From assembly GCA_965249045.1 (NCBI GenBank), contig OZ252213.1, forward strand, positions 496,001-560,000: a DNA stretch of 64,000 nucleotides, given 5' to 3'. This stretch comes from Nemesobacter sp965249045. GTDB lineage: Bacteria > Desulfobacterota_D > UBA1144 > Nemesobacterales > Nemesobacteraceae. The translations under genes and the position numbers were made by a program. Below are positions 34,011 to 43,163 of this stretch, one piece after another (within the stretch, counting starts at the first letter, position 1; every line of letters starts with the position of its first letter). A model generated the notes under the pieces. The model was given only the letters and a program-made list of their open reading frames with translations, was not told the origin of the DNA and did not search any database.

Positions 34011-36440
34011 TTATTGCGCGATTGAGCGGTTTTTGCGGAAAAAGGCCGGAAATACGACGGATACGATCGCAAGCAGGTTAAACAGCGTACTTTTGGCATT
34101 GGCGGCTTTTTTGCCCGAGGCAATCGTGCATCCGCCAGCCCCGCCTTCTCCCGCACCACTCGGCGGGCGGGTGTCCCGTGGTTGCGGATTGTTCACGGGC
34201 GGCCGTTCCGTGGACGGCGCTGCGTCGCTTGACGGCGGTTGCGGATTGAAAATTTGGGTATTTGGCTGTGGCGGCGGAGGAGGAGGTGGCTGCGGCTGGT
34301 CGTTATCCCTTATGGTGCCGGTTGCCGTATCGCTGTTTTGTGCGCGCACGGCATTTTGTGCATTGTAGAGACTAACCGTAAAGGACTCGTTTGCTTCTCG
34401 TTCGTTATCATCGATCAGGGATACGCTTATCGTCTTTCGCGACTCCCCGGGAGCAAAGGCAACGGTGCCGGTTGAGGAAGCCGCTTCGTAATCTGTGCCC
34501 TCCTGCGCCGTGCCGCCCGTTATTGAGTATCGCGCCGTCACCTGCAGAACGCTTTGCGGGCTGAGACGCACGGTGAAGCCCATGCTGCCGGCTCCTTCCC
34601 CGGCGCTTACGTCGTCAATGTATAAAGTTGCTTCGTCGTTGTCCTTTATGGTGCCGGTTGCCTCATCGCGGTTTGGCGCAAGCGTCGCGTTTTGCGGGCT
34701 GCTTAGGGCAACCGTAAGGGTTTCGTCGCCGAGTTCGTCAAGATTGTCGTCGATCACGGGGATGCTGATAGTCGTTTCCTTCTCCCCGGGAACAAGCGTA
34801 ACGGTGGCGTTTGAGGGGGCGCCTGCGTAATCTGCGCCCTCCTGCGCCGTTCCACCCGTTATCGTGTATTGCGCCGTCACCGCGTTGGCGGACCTATCAC
34901 TCAGGCTCACGGTGAAGTCCATGGTGCCTTCTCCTTCCTCCGCGTCCGCGTTTCTGATGGAAAGTTCCGGGGTCCTGTCATCGTCTTCGTTTCTGATGGA
35001 CACGAACTTAGGACCTAGGACTGCATAGAACCTGTCACCGCTGTCCGTTTTTAGTTCTACTTCATAGTCCTGTGAGCCGTCTTGAAAAATATCATCCACT
35101 CCCGTTACCGTTACTTCCTGAGGGTTCTCCCAGTTTGAGGGAGTGAACGTGAGTTCAAGCGGGTTCGGATCAGTGACTCCCTCGGATTCATTAAGGCTTG
35201 TTGCAGAGATTACGACGTTTTCTGCGGGTTTTGATTCAAGCTTCACCTCGAATTTCGCTACCCCGCCTGCCTCCGTGGTCACGAGTCCCGAAGTGGGAGT
35301 GACGGTTATTTCCGTAGGCTCACAGTCAGGTGGAAAACCGTCGGCGCTTACCCCCCAGCCCATGTCCTTCAGAATGCCCAGTGTAAGGTCCATGTTTTTC
35401 GGGGCGGGGATGAAGGCTTCCATGATATCTTCTGTGTTTTCGTGAGTGTGTATAACGGATCCGCCGGAACCGTAAGTCGAGGGGGCGTGGAGCCGAGGCT
35501 TACCGTCCTGGGACTTGGCGGAGCTTGTTTTGAGTTCGGCTATCCGCTGTCCGTAACTGCAGTTGTTCCTCCCGCCGTCGGTTCCTTCCCAGAGAAGACC
35601 GGTTCCGGAAGTGATCGCCGCCGCTCTCTCGGTGCTTGAGAGGTCTATTAAAAGATCGTCGTTCGTTTCCGAGTACAACTGCTCATCATAGATCGTCCGC
35701 GATCTTATCGTGACTTGGCGCTGGTTGATAATTATACCGTTTAGCGTTTCCGTGATATTGATCACTCTCAACGGGAAGCTGCCGTCGTCTTCTACATGCT
35801 CGAGAAATCCGATCCCGTGCATGACCTCGTGCAGGGCGATCTGAACGAAATCTATTTGATTTACCGGCGTCGATCCCGTAAATCCGTAATAAAACGGAAC
35901 GCACTTGCCGAATCTTATTGCGATATCGGCGTTTTGTCCGTTGAACTCTTGCCCTGAAAGGGCTTCGTAAAGCGCGTAGGGATAAGCCGTTCCAAGCCCT
36001 GGGTTGTTTGTGTCTCCTTCGTCAAACCTGCTACCGGGATAATCGTGGCCTCTCGGTCTCGCGGTTGCGATCGTTAAAGTTCCTTGAACTGGTCCGCACT
36101 CGTCCGGATCGTTTGGGTCCTCCTGGCCCGAAAAGATTGCGAATTCCGCGCTTATCCTGATCGTGTTGGTGTTGGTAAGTCTGCCTTCGAGAATGGAGGT
36201 TGCATTTTCGAAGGCGTTTTTTCTTGCTTCGCCGACGGTCTCCGCGTCGTTTCCGCGTGCGGAGAGAAAGGTCTTCTCGGCCTGCGTCAGATCGGTTCCA
36301 TCCTTGAATCCCTCTCCTGTGTCGTCATCGTATATTTCTTCGACTGTGACCGCGATGCAAGGGGGGAGTGGGGCCATGGCGGCCAGCAGAAGAAAAAGGA
36401 TCCCGGGGAGGAGTTTTTTCGCGACGCTTAGTGATTGCAT
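34011..36440 (-). CDS. Secreted HExxH metalloprotease-like protein with two Calx-beta domains
   Basis: An 809-residue secreted protein with signal peptide 1-30. The zinc-protease motif ALHEVMHGIGFLEH (His204, Glu205, His208) resembles metzincin-type sites, though the spacing to the last His is one residue longer than HExxHxxGxxH. A linker domain follows (about 335-455), then two Calx-beta domains (about 460-680; both contain YxITGGTAQEGxDY and a VIDDN or LIDDN turn). A Pro-rich stretch leads to GGAGGCTIASGKK, a hydrophobic segment and RKNRSIAQ. That tail looks like a sorting/anchoring signal similar to JDVT-CTERM or other GGC-type signals. It overlaps the upstream gene by 13 bp. Its role in the cargo block is unknown. 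Confidence 0.7.
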   Translation of the reverse strand: MQSLSVAKKLLPGILFLLLAAMAPLPPCIAVTVEEIYDDDTGEGFKDGTDLTQAEKTFLSARGNDAETVGEARKNAFENATSILEGRLTNTNTIRISAEFAIFSGQEDPNDPDECGPVQGTLTIATARPRGHDYPGSRFDEGDTNNPGLGTAYPYALYEALSGQEFNGQNADIAIRFGKCVPFYYGFTGSTPVNQIDFVQIALHEVMHGIGFLEHVEDDGSFPLRVINITETLNGIIINQRQVTIRSRTIYDEQLYSETNDDLLIDLSSTERAAAITSGTGLLWEGTDGGRNNCSYGQRIAELKTSSAKSQDGKPRLHAPSTYGSGGSVIHTHENTEDIMEAFIPAPKNMDLTLGILKDMGWGVSADGFPPDCEPTEITVTPTSGLVTTEAGGVAKFEVKLESKPAENVVISATSLNESEGVTDPNPLELTFTPSNWENPQEVTVTGVDDIFQDGSQDYEVELKTDSGDRFYAVLGPKFVSIRNEDDDRTPELSIRNADAEEGEGTMDFTVSLSDRSANAVTAQYTITGGTAQEGADYAGAPSNATVTLVPGEKETTISIPVIDDNLDELGDETLTVALSSPQNATLAPNRDEATGTIKDNDEATLYIDDVSAGEGAGSMGFTVRLSPQSVLQVTARYSITGGTAQEGTDYEAASSTGTVAFAPGESRKTISVSLIDDNEREANESFTVSLYNAQNAVRAQNSDTATGTIRDNDQPQPPPPPPPQPNTQIFNPQPPSSDAAPSTERPPVNNPQPRDTRPPSGAGEGGAGGCTIASGKKAANAKSTLFNLLAIVSVVFPAFFRKNRSIAQ

Positions 36441-36841
36441 CTGATATGGGCTTTCCCCTTCTCGTCGAACCACGCCTTGGTTTCAACCATCTCAGATTCG
36501 GGGGCATCGACAACTATGACGTAGTCTCCGTTTCCAAGATCGACCTGCCTGCCCTGGAGCACAGTCGGTGTGCTCTCCGATTCAGCAGCGTCGGAAGAGG
36601 AGCGCGGAGCTGTTTCGGCTTCGTCGTTTTCGAGGCCGAGTTGCTGCCACTGCTCGTGGGTGAGAATTTCTCCCGTATCCGGGTGTATGAAGGCTTTTGA
36701 TCTGGCGCTGGGCGCATTGGTGGATTGCGAGACCGTCGCTGGCTTCTTTGAATGGTCCCCGGGAGCGGGCGGGTCGCCGGCAAAAGCGCCTGTGGGCCAA
36801 ATGCAGATCGAAAGCGCGGTGATGAGCAGAACTGTTTTCAT
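36428..36841 (-). CDS. Small secreted protein of unknown function
   Basis: A 137-residue protein with a signal peptide (1-21). A central FIHPDTGEILTHEQWQQLGL motif resembles short PxTGE motifs found in several exported bacterial proteins. A C-terminal strand region (GDYVIVVDAPESEMVETKAWFDEKGKAHIRC) follows. It overlaps the metalloprotease-like gene, so both are probably made together and the small protein may be an inhibitor or chaperone for it; that is inference. Confidence 0.6.
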   Translation of the reverse strand: MKTVLLITALSICIWPTGAFAGDPPAPGDHSKKPATVSQSTNAPSARSKAFIHPDTGEILTHEQWQQLGLENDEAETAPRSSSDAAESESTPTVLQGRQVDLGNGDYVIVVDAPESEMVETKAWFDEKGKAHIRCNH

Positions 36842-37010
36842 ATCAATAACGATTATAAGGGGTTTTCACCTGAGAATGCAAGTGGATTAAGTACCGGAAG
36901 GTTGTTATGAACCGGGCGGGAGATGCGTATGCCCTCCATGCCGTAGAATCGTGTGCGGAGGGGTATTTCGATATCTGCGGGATCCGTGGCAGCGGGGGGA
37001 ATTTATCATA

Positions 37011-37020
37011 CCCCCCCCCC
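37011..37020. repeat. C10 homopolymer tract in a divergent intergenic region
   Basis: Ten consecutive C between the start of the small secreted protein gene (minus strand, 36841) and hipB (plus strand, 37164). Such tracts can change length by slippage and alter promoter spacing. Confidence 0.8.
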
Positions 37021-37065
37021 ATTTCTATGTGCACCCGATATTGATATCTAATAATATATCAGATA

Positions 37066-37131
37066 CTATATATTATATAGATTAACAGATCAAATATTGC
37101 TCTTCTCTCTCCGTATGATATATTATATAGA
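37066..37131 (+). promoter_or_regulatory. HipB operator region
   Basis: A palindrome CTATATA-T-TATATAG (37066-37080) is followed about 52 bp later by a near copy GATATATTATATAG (37117-37130), in a very AT-rich region just upstream of hipB. HipB-type repressors bind multiple palindromes upstream of hipBA. The -10 box probably lies within these TA-rich repeats. Confidence 0.5.
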
Positions 37132-37163
37132 AAACTATTTTTGATATAGAATTAGATATTAAA

Positions 37164-37478
37164 ATGAATTATGCGACCGAACATATTGCCCGCGCGCTGA
37201 AAAAGGCCCGTGAGGAAAAGGGGCTCAGCCAGCGTGAACTGGGCAGGAAGGCGGGCGTGCCGCAGGGCCATATCTCAAAGATCGAAAACGGCACGGTCGA
37301 CCTCAGGGTTTCAAGCCTGATAGCGCTTGCCCGCGCTCTTGATCTGGAACTCGCGCTTGCCCCGCGCAAGGTTCTTCCTGCCTTAAAATCGCTTGCGCGC
37401 AGCAGCGCTGCGGACGCGTTACGGGATAGTAAACTCCCGCGGCCGCTCTACAGCCTTGATGAGGAAGATCATGACTGA
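37164..37478 (+). CDS. hipB: HipB-type antitoxin, XRE-family repressor
   Basis: A 104-residue protein with an XRE helix-turn-helix (residues 8-62: GLSQRELGRKAGVPQGHISKIENG). The C-terminal tail ends SLDEEDHD. It overlaps hipA by 8 bp. It represses the operon and neutralises HipA. Confidence 0.88.
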   Translation: MNYATEHIARALKKAREEKGLSQRELGRKAGVPQGHISKIENGTVDLRVSSLIALARALDLELALAPRKVLPALKSLARSSAADALRDSKLPRPLYSLDEEDHD

Positions 37479-38691
37479 CGTGTATGTCCTGGATGTCCTG
37501 CTTCACGGCGACTCCATCGGCACGCTGACCCGCGTTGGCGACGACCGCACTTTATTCGCTTTCAATGATTCCTATATTCGGGATGACGCAAGGCCCGTGA
37601 TCAGTTTGGGGTTCAAGGACCGGTTCGGGGAGCTGATTACCAGGTTTCCACCTACGCAGACGCGGATGATACCGTTTTTTTCCAACTTGCTGCCGGAAGG
37701 GCGCATGCGTACCTATCTTGCGGGGCGTGCAGGGGTAAAATCCGTCCGCGAGTTCTTCCTGCTTTGGGCACTTGGCGCGGACTTGCCGGGAGCGGTCACC
37801 GTCAGACCCCTAGGCGGTGAAACATGGCCGTCGGATGCCCCCGACGATAGCGACGGTGGCGATGGTCGAGGTGAGAATGCGCTACGATTTTCTCTGGCTG
37901 GCGTGCAACTTAAGTTCTCGGCCGTCGAAGAGGCTCGCGGCGGTCTTACTCTCCCGGCTAGAGGCGTTGGCGGTTCATGGATAATAAAGCTGCCCTCGCT
38001 TCATTTTGCGGGCGTGCCCGAGAACGAGTTCTCGATGATGACGCTTGCCCGGCTCGTCGGCATGGACGTGCCGGAGGTGCGCCTTATCAATCTTGATGCG
38101 ATAGGAAATCTGCCCCAAGATATTGGCAGCTTGAGCGGGCAGGCTCTTGCCGTCAAGCGCTTTGACCGCTCGGATGACGGAGGCGCGGTTCACGTCGAGG
38201 ACTTCGCGCAGGTTTTCGGAGTCTACCCGGAGGACAAGTATAAAAGGGCAAGCGCGCGCAACATTGCCGGGGTGATCGGGGCCGAAGGCAGCGAGGGGGA
38301 CGTCGCCGAGTTTGTCAGGCGCCTTACCTTCAACGTGCTTATCGGCAATGCCGACATGCACCTTAAGAACTGGTTGCTTATTTACCCTGACAGGCGCAAT
38401 GCGGCGTTGGCGCCGGCCTATGATTTTGTTTCGACGATCGCCTACATAAAGGACGACGAGGCCGCTTTGAAATTCAGCCGGACCAAGCGCTTTGACGGCT
38501 ATTCAGAAGACGAGCTTTCCCATCTTGCCGCCAAGGCCCTGCTGCCGGAGAAGCTTGTTCTGGATATGGCGCGTGAAACCGTCGCGTTGTTTCATCAGTA
38601 CTGGAATGCGGAGAAGGCGAATCTTCCGTTATCGGGCGATGCTATCAAAGCCATCGAGGATCATCTCAAGACTGTTCCTTCGGTTGTGTGA
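37471..38691 (+). CDS. hipA: HipA-type serine/threonine kinase toxin
   Basis: A 406-residue kinase of the HipA family, which phosphorylates aminoacyl-tRNA synthetases and induces dormancy. The N-terminal couple-HipA domain covers MTDVYVLDVLLHGDSIGTL through LLPEGRMR. Kinase features are SGQALAVKRFDR (nucleotide-binding Lys), FNVLIGNADMHLKNW (catalytic loop) and LAPAYDFVS (DFG-like). ATG 37471 was chosen because it overlaps hipB and matches the family start; a longer frame exists upstream. All parts are intact. Confidence 0.9.
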   Translation: MTDVYVLDVLLHGDSIGTLTRVGDDRTLFAFNDSYIRDDARPVISLGFKDRFGELITRFPPTQTRMIPFFSNLLPEGRMRTYLAGRAGVKSVREFFLLWALGADLPGAVTVRPLGGETWPSDAPDDSDGGDGRGENALRFSLAGVQLKFSAVEEARGGLTLPARGVGGSWIIKLPSLHFAGVPENEFSMMTLARLVGMDVPEVRLINLDAIGNLPQDIGSLSGQALAVKRFDRSDDGGAVHVEDFAQVFGVYPEDKYKRASARNIAGVIGAEGSEGDVAEFVRRLTFNVLIGNADMHLKNWLLIYPDRRNAALAPAYDFVSTIAYIKDDEAALKFSRTKRFDGYSEDELSHLAAKALLPEKLVLDMARETVALFHQYWNAEKANLPLSGDAIKAIEDHLKTVPSVV

Positions 38692-39062
38692 CGCTGGTAC
38701 ATCCGTTTTAGGGCGCAGTTCAGCACAAGGTGTTCACGCAAGAGACCCCTCACCGCATTTAACGCGGAATAAAGAGACCTTATAGGTAACAGAGTTTTTA
38801 TGGCTTTTCACTTGGCAGTATAGAGAACGGTGACTTATGGAGCGATGATCAAAGAACAATTCTGGATTATTCGTCAGATTGAAGGATAACTCGGAGCAGT
38901 ATTTTTCTTCTGCATTCTTTAGCCAAGCGAGAAATCGGGCCAAACGTTTAACCCAGCGGGAAGCGCAGAAATCGTGAGGTTTCATGGTCAAAGCCTTACT
39001 GGATTTTCTCCGGTTTAGTCAGCATTTTTCTTGGGGCCTTTAAGTGGTCGATGATCCAAAGG
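38692..39062. other. Intergenic stretch after hipA
   Basis: No gene can be supported in these 371 bases. A minus-strand frame of 85 codons (38734-38991) exists but shows no recognisable family, start signal or codon pattern. Confidence 0.4.
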
Positions 39063-39470
39063 TTATATGCTGGAACTTCCTTGTTTTTTCTTCCGGCCAC
39101 CGGTTTCTTCCGTAACCTCTTCTATTAGTGCCACCAGATTATCCGAAACGCCGAAGCGAACCGGGTCTTTGCCATGGTTCCGTCGCGCGCCGATTATAGC
39201 CGCGTAGTAAATTTCTCCCTCGGAATTGACGCTGACTGAAATCACTTCTTCGGGGGATCGGTACCATTCAAAGGAGATCGCTCCGTCAGGTTCAGCGGCT
39301 ATTTGCGGCAGTTCGATGTCTGGGGGAAAGGACTCAAGAAAGGTTCTGGCGTTTTGCAGAACTTCTTTTGAGATCGTTCTCGCTCTCTCGCCGTCCCAGC
39401 CTTCAGATGAGCATTCTTCGAAGATTTTTTCCAGTTCCCCAAAAATGTTTTTACCTGTGAAATCGTGCAT
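39063..39470 (-). CDS. Conserved hypothetical acidic protein
   Basis: A 135-residue protein with GWDGERARTISKEVLQNARTFLESFP followed by AAEPDGAISFEWYRSPEEVISVSVNSEGEIYYA. I recall this GWDG...PDGxIxxEW pattern from small uncharacterised proteins in mobile regions, often beside toxin-antitoxin or defence genes. The second half looks like a beta sheet. No enzyme motif is seen. It is a single minus-strand gene between two plus-strand modules. Confidence 0.6.
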   Translation of the reverse strand: MHDFTGKNIFGELEKIFEECSSEGWDGERARTISKEVLQNARTFLESFPPDIELPQIAAEPDGAISFEWYRSPEEVISVSVNSEGEIYYAAIIGARRNHGKDPVRFGVSDNLVALIEEVTEETGGRKKKQGSSSI

Positions 39471-39715
39471 ATGGTTTGCGCCACTTTAAGGTCTTCCCGT
39501 CGGATTGGTGGAAAAGGGCGTATTTCATCCCGGCATGACTCTTCTATACATGATAACGCATTCTCACTTTTCTACCTACTCTCTAGATTCTTCATTGTAT
39601 AATCATTTATGATTATATGCCTCCTTGTTGAACAGGTGTTTAACGACACGGTAAGCTTTTAATTGAAGGTAATATCTGGTAATGGTGTTTGATCCGTGAA
39701 ACGGATTTTGGAGAC

Positions 39716-40906
39716 ATGTCCATGAATGATTTACTGAAAGACCATCGCTTTGAGGTTAAGAACCTTGGTACTATCCGCAGTGGTGAATTCACCCAGAAAC
39801 CACTGACGGTTTTCTGCGGCCCCAACAACAGCGGTAAAACCTGGGCTATGTACTCTTTGTACCATTTTTACAGGTTGTTACCCAGAGCGGTGAGGGCAGA
39901 GAAATCTAGAGTGGACAGAAATCCTAGGACGGTTGTTAGTCTAGAAAAATTTAACAAGTATATGTCAGATAGTCTTGGAGAATTGTTTAACACGTCTCCA
40001 GAAGAACTGGGGAATGCGACATTTCAGTTTAAAACCAGTGGCAATTGGCAAGAGATTGTTGAAAAAGCGGGGGATCCAACCTGTATTTTCCTGATGCCTG
40101 CCGAACGTAGCGGGCTGCATTTGTTTTTTCGTGAACTTAGTACCCGCCGCACTGCCTTGCTGCATCACGCTTCCAAGGAAAAAATCAATATCAGGGAGTT
40201 GCTGCGCGACGTTATTCATTCGCGTTATGCTCTTCCAATAGCTGATTATATCGATTGGCTGAACGATCTGCCTGAAAGGCAAAAGTCAAAAACGGGGGAT
40301 TTTCACGAACATGCCGCATTGCTTAAAAAGAAACTGGTTAGTGGTACCTACAAGGTTGATGCCCGCAGTGGTACCATCCGATTCAAACCCTATCAGCTCA
40401 GGCGTAACGGAATAAAAACGGATTTCATGGGCTTACATATAACTTCCAGCATGGTTAAGAGCCTATTTGGACTCTGGTTTTATCTGGAGAATCAAGCAAC
40501 TCAGGGCAATATTCTTATGATTGACGAACCGGAACTGAATATCCATCCGGAGAATCAGCGAGAAATAGCCCGGCTTCTTGCAAGACTTGTAAATGCCGGA
40601 CTCAATATAGTTATTAGCACCCACAGCGATTACATAGTGCGTGAATTCAATTCGTTGATCATGCTCAGCCAATATAAGGATCAAAAGCTGCTGAAAAAAC
40701 ATAAGTACGCTCAGAATGAAACCCTCAAACCCGAACAAGTAGGCGCTTACCTTTATGATAACCAAACTATTACTCCTTTTGAGATAACACCGGAAGATGG
40801 CATTTATGCGACTACTTTTGATGAGGTAATTGGTGATATAAACACAACTAACGACGATATTTATTACAGTCTACAGGAGCAGCGTAATTTCCAAATCAAT
40901 GATTGA
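39716..40906 (+). CDS. OLD-like AAA ATPase, putative defence sensor
   Basis: A 396-residue ABC/SMC-like ATPase. Walker A is GPNNSGKT (residues 35-42), Walker B NILMIDEPELNIHPEN, and the H-loop ISTHSDYIV. There is no TOPRIM domain, unlike OLD nucleases. ATG 39716 was chosen because GGAG precedes it. Base composition is more AT-rich than the tra genes, indicating transfer. It overlaps the next gene by 8 bp, so the two proteins are probably made in fixed ratio. The pattern (ATPase plus small nuclease) recalls defence pairs such as Septu and PARIS, but the partner differs. Confidence 0.8.
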   Translation: MSMNDLLKDHRFEVKNLGTIRSGEFTQKPLTVFCGPNNSGKTWAMYSLYHFYRLLPRAVRAEKSRVDRNPRTVVSLEKFNKYMSDSLGELFNTSPEELGNATFQFKTSGNWQEIVEKAGDPTCIFLMPAERSGLHLFFRELSTRRTALLHHASKEKINIRELLRDVIHSRYALPIADYIDWLNDLPERQKSKTGDFHEHAALLKKKLVSGTYKVDARSGTIRFKPYQLRRNGIKTDFMGLHITSSMVKSLFGLWFYLENQATQGNILMIDEPELNIHPENQREIARLLARLVNAGLNIVISTHSDYIVREFNSLIMLSQYKDQKLLKKHKYAQNETLKPEQVGAYLYDNQTITPFEITPEDGIYATTFDEVIGDINTTNDDIYYSLQEQRNFQIND

Positions 40907-41423
40907 AAAAATAGGAAAAACTATCCGTGGCAATTATCGATTATCGAGAAAAAATTACTGCTGGCTTCTCAACGACGATGTGAAACTATGCGCTCCTAAC
41001 GTAAATTCTCTGGGTTTTTCGCTTGACAACAAGCGTAGGCCACCATTTGCTTTTTTTAAGGACGACCCGCCCGCTTATATGGCGAAAATGTGTGATGCCG
41101 TTATAGCTTTATCAATTGAACAGAAATTATATCTGTTTATTGTTGAACAGAAGACATCGGATCCTTGTGGATATGAAAAACAACTGTCCAACGGTAGATG
41201 TTTTTGTGACTGGCTGTTCTCTCTATACAAGGAACATGGATACTGCTCTGATGATCCCATCTATATAGGATTGTTGATTTGGCAGCCGCGTACATCTCCT
41301 TCCAGAGGCGGGACATCACACAAAAATAAACTTGCACCTATAACGCATCATCGTTTCGAATATTGTTTTGAAGAGAAAAATAAACAGAATATCGATCTTC
41401 GGGAATTTGTTCAGGGCCTATGA
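40899..41423 (+). CDS. Putative PD-(D/E)xK nuclease-like partner of the ATPase
   Basis: A 174-residue protein I do not recognise as a named family. The centre, MCDAVIALSIEQKLYLFIVEQKTSDPCGYEKQLSNG, fits a PD-(D/E)xK core: Asp66, then a beta strand ending Glu83-Gln-Lys85, then a helix with Gln95. The C-terminal part has HHRFEYCFE. It begins inside the end of the ATPase gene. If the fold is correct it is the effector of a two-gene system. Codon use matches the ATPase, not the tra genes. Confidence 0.6.
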   Translation: MIEKIGKTIRGNYRLSRKNYCWLLNDDVKLCAPNVNSLGFSLDNKRRPPFAFFKDDPPAYMAKMCDAVIALSIEQKLYLFIVEQKTSDPCGYEKQLSNGRCFCDWLFSLYKEHGYCSDDPIYIGLLIWQPRTSPSRGGTSHKNKLAPITHHRFEYCFEEKNKQNIDLREFVQGL

Positions 41424-41722
41424 TGTTTATATGCTGGAAAGTTTTCGGTAACCAGTAAAATTAGGTTATAGAAATAGTATTTTCCATTAATTACGATCTC
41501 AGAACAGAAACAATCCCTCCTTACGACTAAGTACGCTCGTATGCGGAGATCACAGTCCCCCTCAACGACATGCTGCGTGAATACGAACTCCTGCATGAAA
41601 TATCCGCCTTCCCCGACGGTGTAACTCCATACACTTACAAGCAATAAGATTGTTTTTTAATCAAACTTGGGACCCGATGCTGTTTTGTCAACTTTCCTAT
41701 ATAAGTCCCGTATTTTGGCGTG

Positions 41723-42133
41723 TTATCGGATCGGTTTTCTGCCTTTGTCCTCAAGCCACCAATCACCATCATATTTGATAAGCTCACCGCCTACGAGCAG
41801 TTCTTTTCTGTTAAAATCCTGCATTCTGCGCGGCGTTTCGGATTCATCTTTAACGGTGCACAAGACACAATAGGACTTGGCCCCTTTCTCTATGAGGGCT
41901 ACATGCTCCAACCTCTCCAGATAGCCAAGGTTTCTTGGTTTGTTGCCGGAAATTTTATTGTGAGTTAACCTCACAAAATTCTTTTCTTTCATTCTGCGGA
42001 ACTGGTCCGTCCATACGGCCAAGTAGACATCACCCGATTCGGAGACCGCTCCCCAGGACCAGCGAGGATTTCTGAGGGGTGCTCCGAGTTTTTCAAACAG
42101 TTTCGACCGCGACATTCTTTTTGTTTCCGGCAT
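41723..42133 (-). CDS. Conserved hypothetical protein of the methyltransferase module
   Basis: A 136-residue protein with KLFEKLGAPLRNPRWSWGAVSESGDVYLAVWTDQ and a C-terminal VGGELIKYDGDWWLED. The first part looks like a beta-rich PUA/EVE-like or HNH-associated domain, but no catalytic residues can be assigned. I recall this family next to DNA methyltransferases. It follows the nuclease-like gene by 100 bp on the same strand. Confidence 0.6.
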   Translation of the reverse strand: MPETKRMSRSKLFEKLGAPLRNPRWSWGAVSESGDVYLAVWTDQFRRMKEKNFVRLTHNKISGNKPRNLGYLERLEHVALIEKGAKSYCVLCTVKDESETPRRMQDFNRKELLVGGELIKYDGDWWLEDKGRKPIR

Positions 42134-42233
42134 GGCACATTCCTTTGGAAAACTGAAGTTAAGTCTTTTATTGTCAGGTATGAATTAAGATTTAAATCTT
42201 TATACACTCCCGCGGTGAGTTTATAAGATCTCG

Positions 42234-43160
42234 TCAAGAGATTGTTACCGTTTTTTTGGCCTCTAATGTCCAAGCGCGTATACTGGATAAAGTTTTTTTG
42301 GGTAGCCCAACGCAATATTCCACTAAACGACATCGATCGAAAACTATCCCAGCGACGACACTGTTACTTTTCCAAACGGACCTGTCTATCGCTTCCGAAA
42401 CGCAAAACGCCCTCGTTGGATTGACGAGAAACGGTTCGTGTATCCAGTTTTTGATGAATTGCTCCGGCTGCAACTGGGAAGTGGTCTCTCGCCATGTTGT
42501 TCCTGTTTTGCATTGACCGAAGATAATCAGTTGGCTTGGCAGTCGATCAGCAAACGGAACCCATGCCACTGCATCAAGCTTGGCATCTTTTGCTTTGACA
42601 GGTGCGTTATCTAGGCTTTGAAACCTTGAACCTTCGCGGAGATTGTGGCAAAGCTTGTTGACTTTATCCTCAAAACTGCCTTCACCGGATGTTCCGAAAA
42701 CAAGAGACTGCGCTTTGTCCCGCCCTAGGTAGTTCTTCAATACATGGGCGGACAAAGGTTCCAGAAGATTTGTACCATCAATTCCCGCGTGATTTCTATT
42801 ATCTTTCATATTAAGACGTGTGCTGAGCAACAGGTAGAGATACACGACCTTTTGCGTCTCTTCGGGCTTCAAGATAGGGTACTGCAGTACGGTTCCTTCC
42901 TGTGTGAGAGCAAAGGGATAGCCGGAAGCGCACGCAGACTCTCTACGCTCGATTTCATTCATCGCTTCATCAAGTCGCTCGGCGTTTTCGTCATCATTAT
43001 CTTCGCAACCCGCATTGCTGTCGTTTTCGTCAAGGCGTCCTAGGTATGCGACAATCTCCCTGGCGGAAGTGTTTCCGTTGATCCAGCACAACAATTCTGC
43101 GAAATCTGCCAGTTCCGGGATATTCGCATCTGGGGACGGTAGGTTGGGTAACTTGAACAG
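42234..43160 (-). CDS. Putative restriction-type nuclease, probable CTG start
   Basis: Up to 308 residues. The nuclease-like core is FEDKVNKL (Glu164), KDAKLDAVAW (Asp196) and LIIFGQCKTG (Gln216-x-Lys218), a PD-(D/E)xK pattern with Gln in place of Glu. An acidic insert (ENDSNAGCEDNDDENAE) lies near residues 45-60. The first ordinary start is TTG at 43094, but the frame is open back to a CTG at 43160 and the intervening peptide (LFKLPNLPSPDANIPELADFAE) looks coded. GGAGGAG overlaps the preceding stop, about 8 bases before that CTG. The previous gene stops 3 bases upstream in the same frame. Confidence 0.65.
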   Translation of the reverse strand: MFKLPNLPSPDANIPELADFAELLCWINGNTSAREIVAYLGRLDENDSNAGCEDNDDENAERLDEAMNEIERRESACASGYPFALTQEGTVLQYPILKPEETQKVVYLYLLLSTRLNMKDNRNHAGIDGTNLLEPLSAHVLKNYLGRDKAQSLVFGTSGEGSFEDKVNKLCHNLREGSRFQSLDNAPVKAKDAKLDAVAWVPFADRLPSQLIIFGQCKTGTTWRETTSQLQPEQFIKNWIHEPFLVNPTRAFCVSEAIDRSVWKSNSVVAGIVFDRCRLVEYCVGLPKKTLSSIRAWTLEAKKTVTIS

Positions 43161-43163
43161 TGG

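Noticed and set aside
38734..38991. Minus-strand frame of 85 codons after hipA
   Set aside because: No recognisable family, no ribosome site, no coding pattern; probably chance.
41411..41644. Minus-strand 77-codon frame after the ATPase/nuclease pair, and a short plus-strand peptide ending TPYTYKQ
   Set aside because: Neither has a start signal or family resemblance; the plus-strand stretch might be a gene remnant but cannot be supported.
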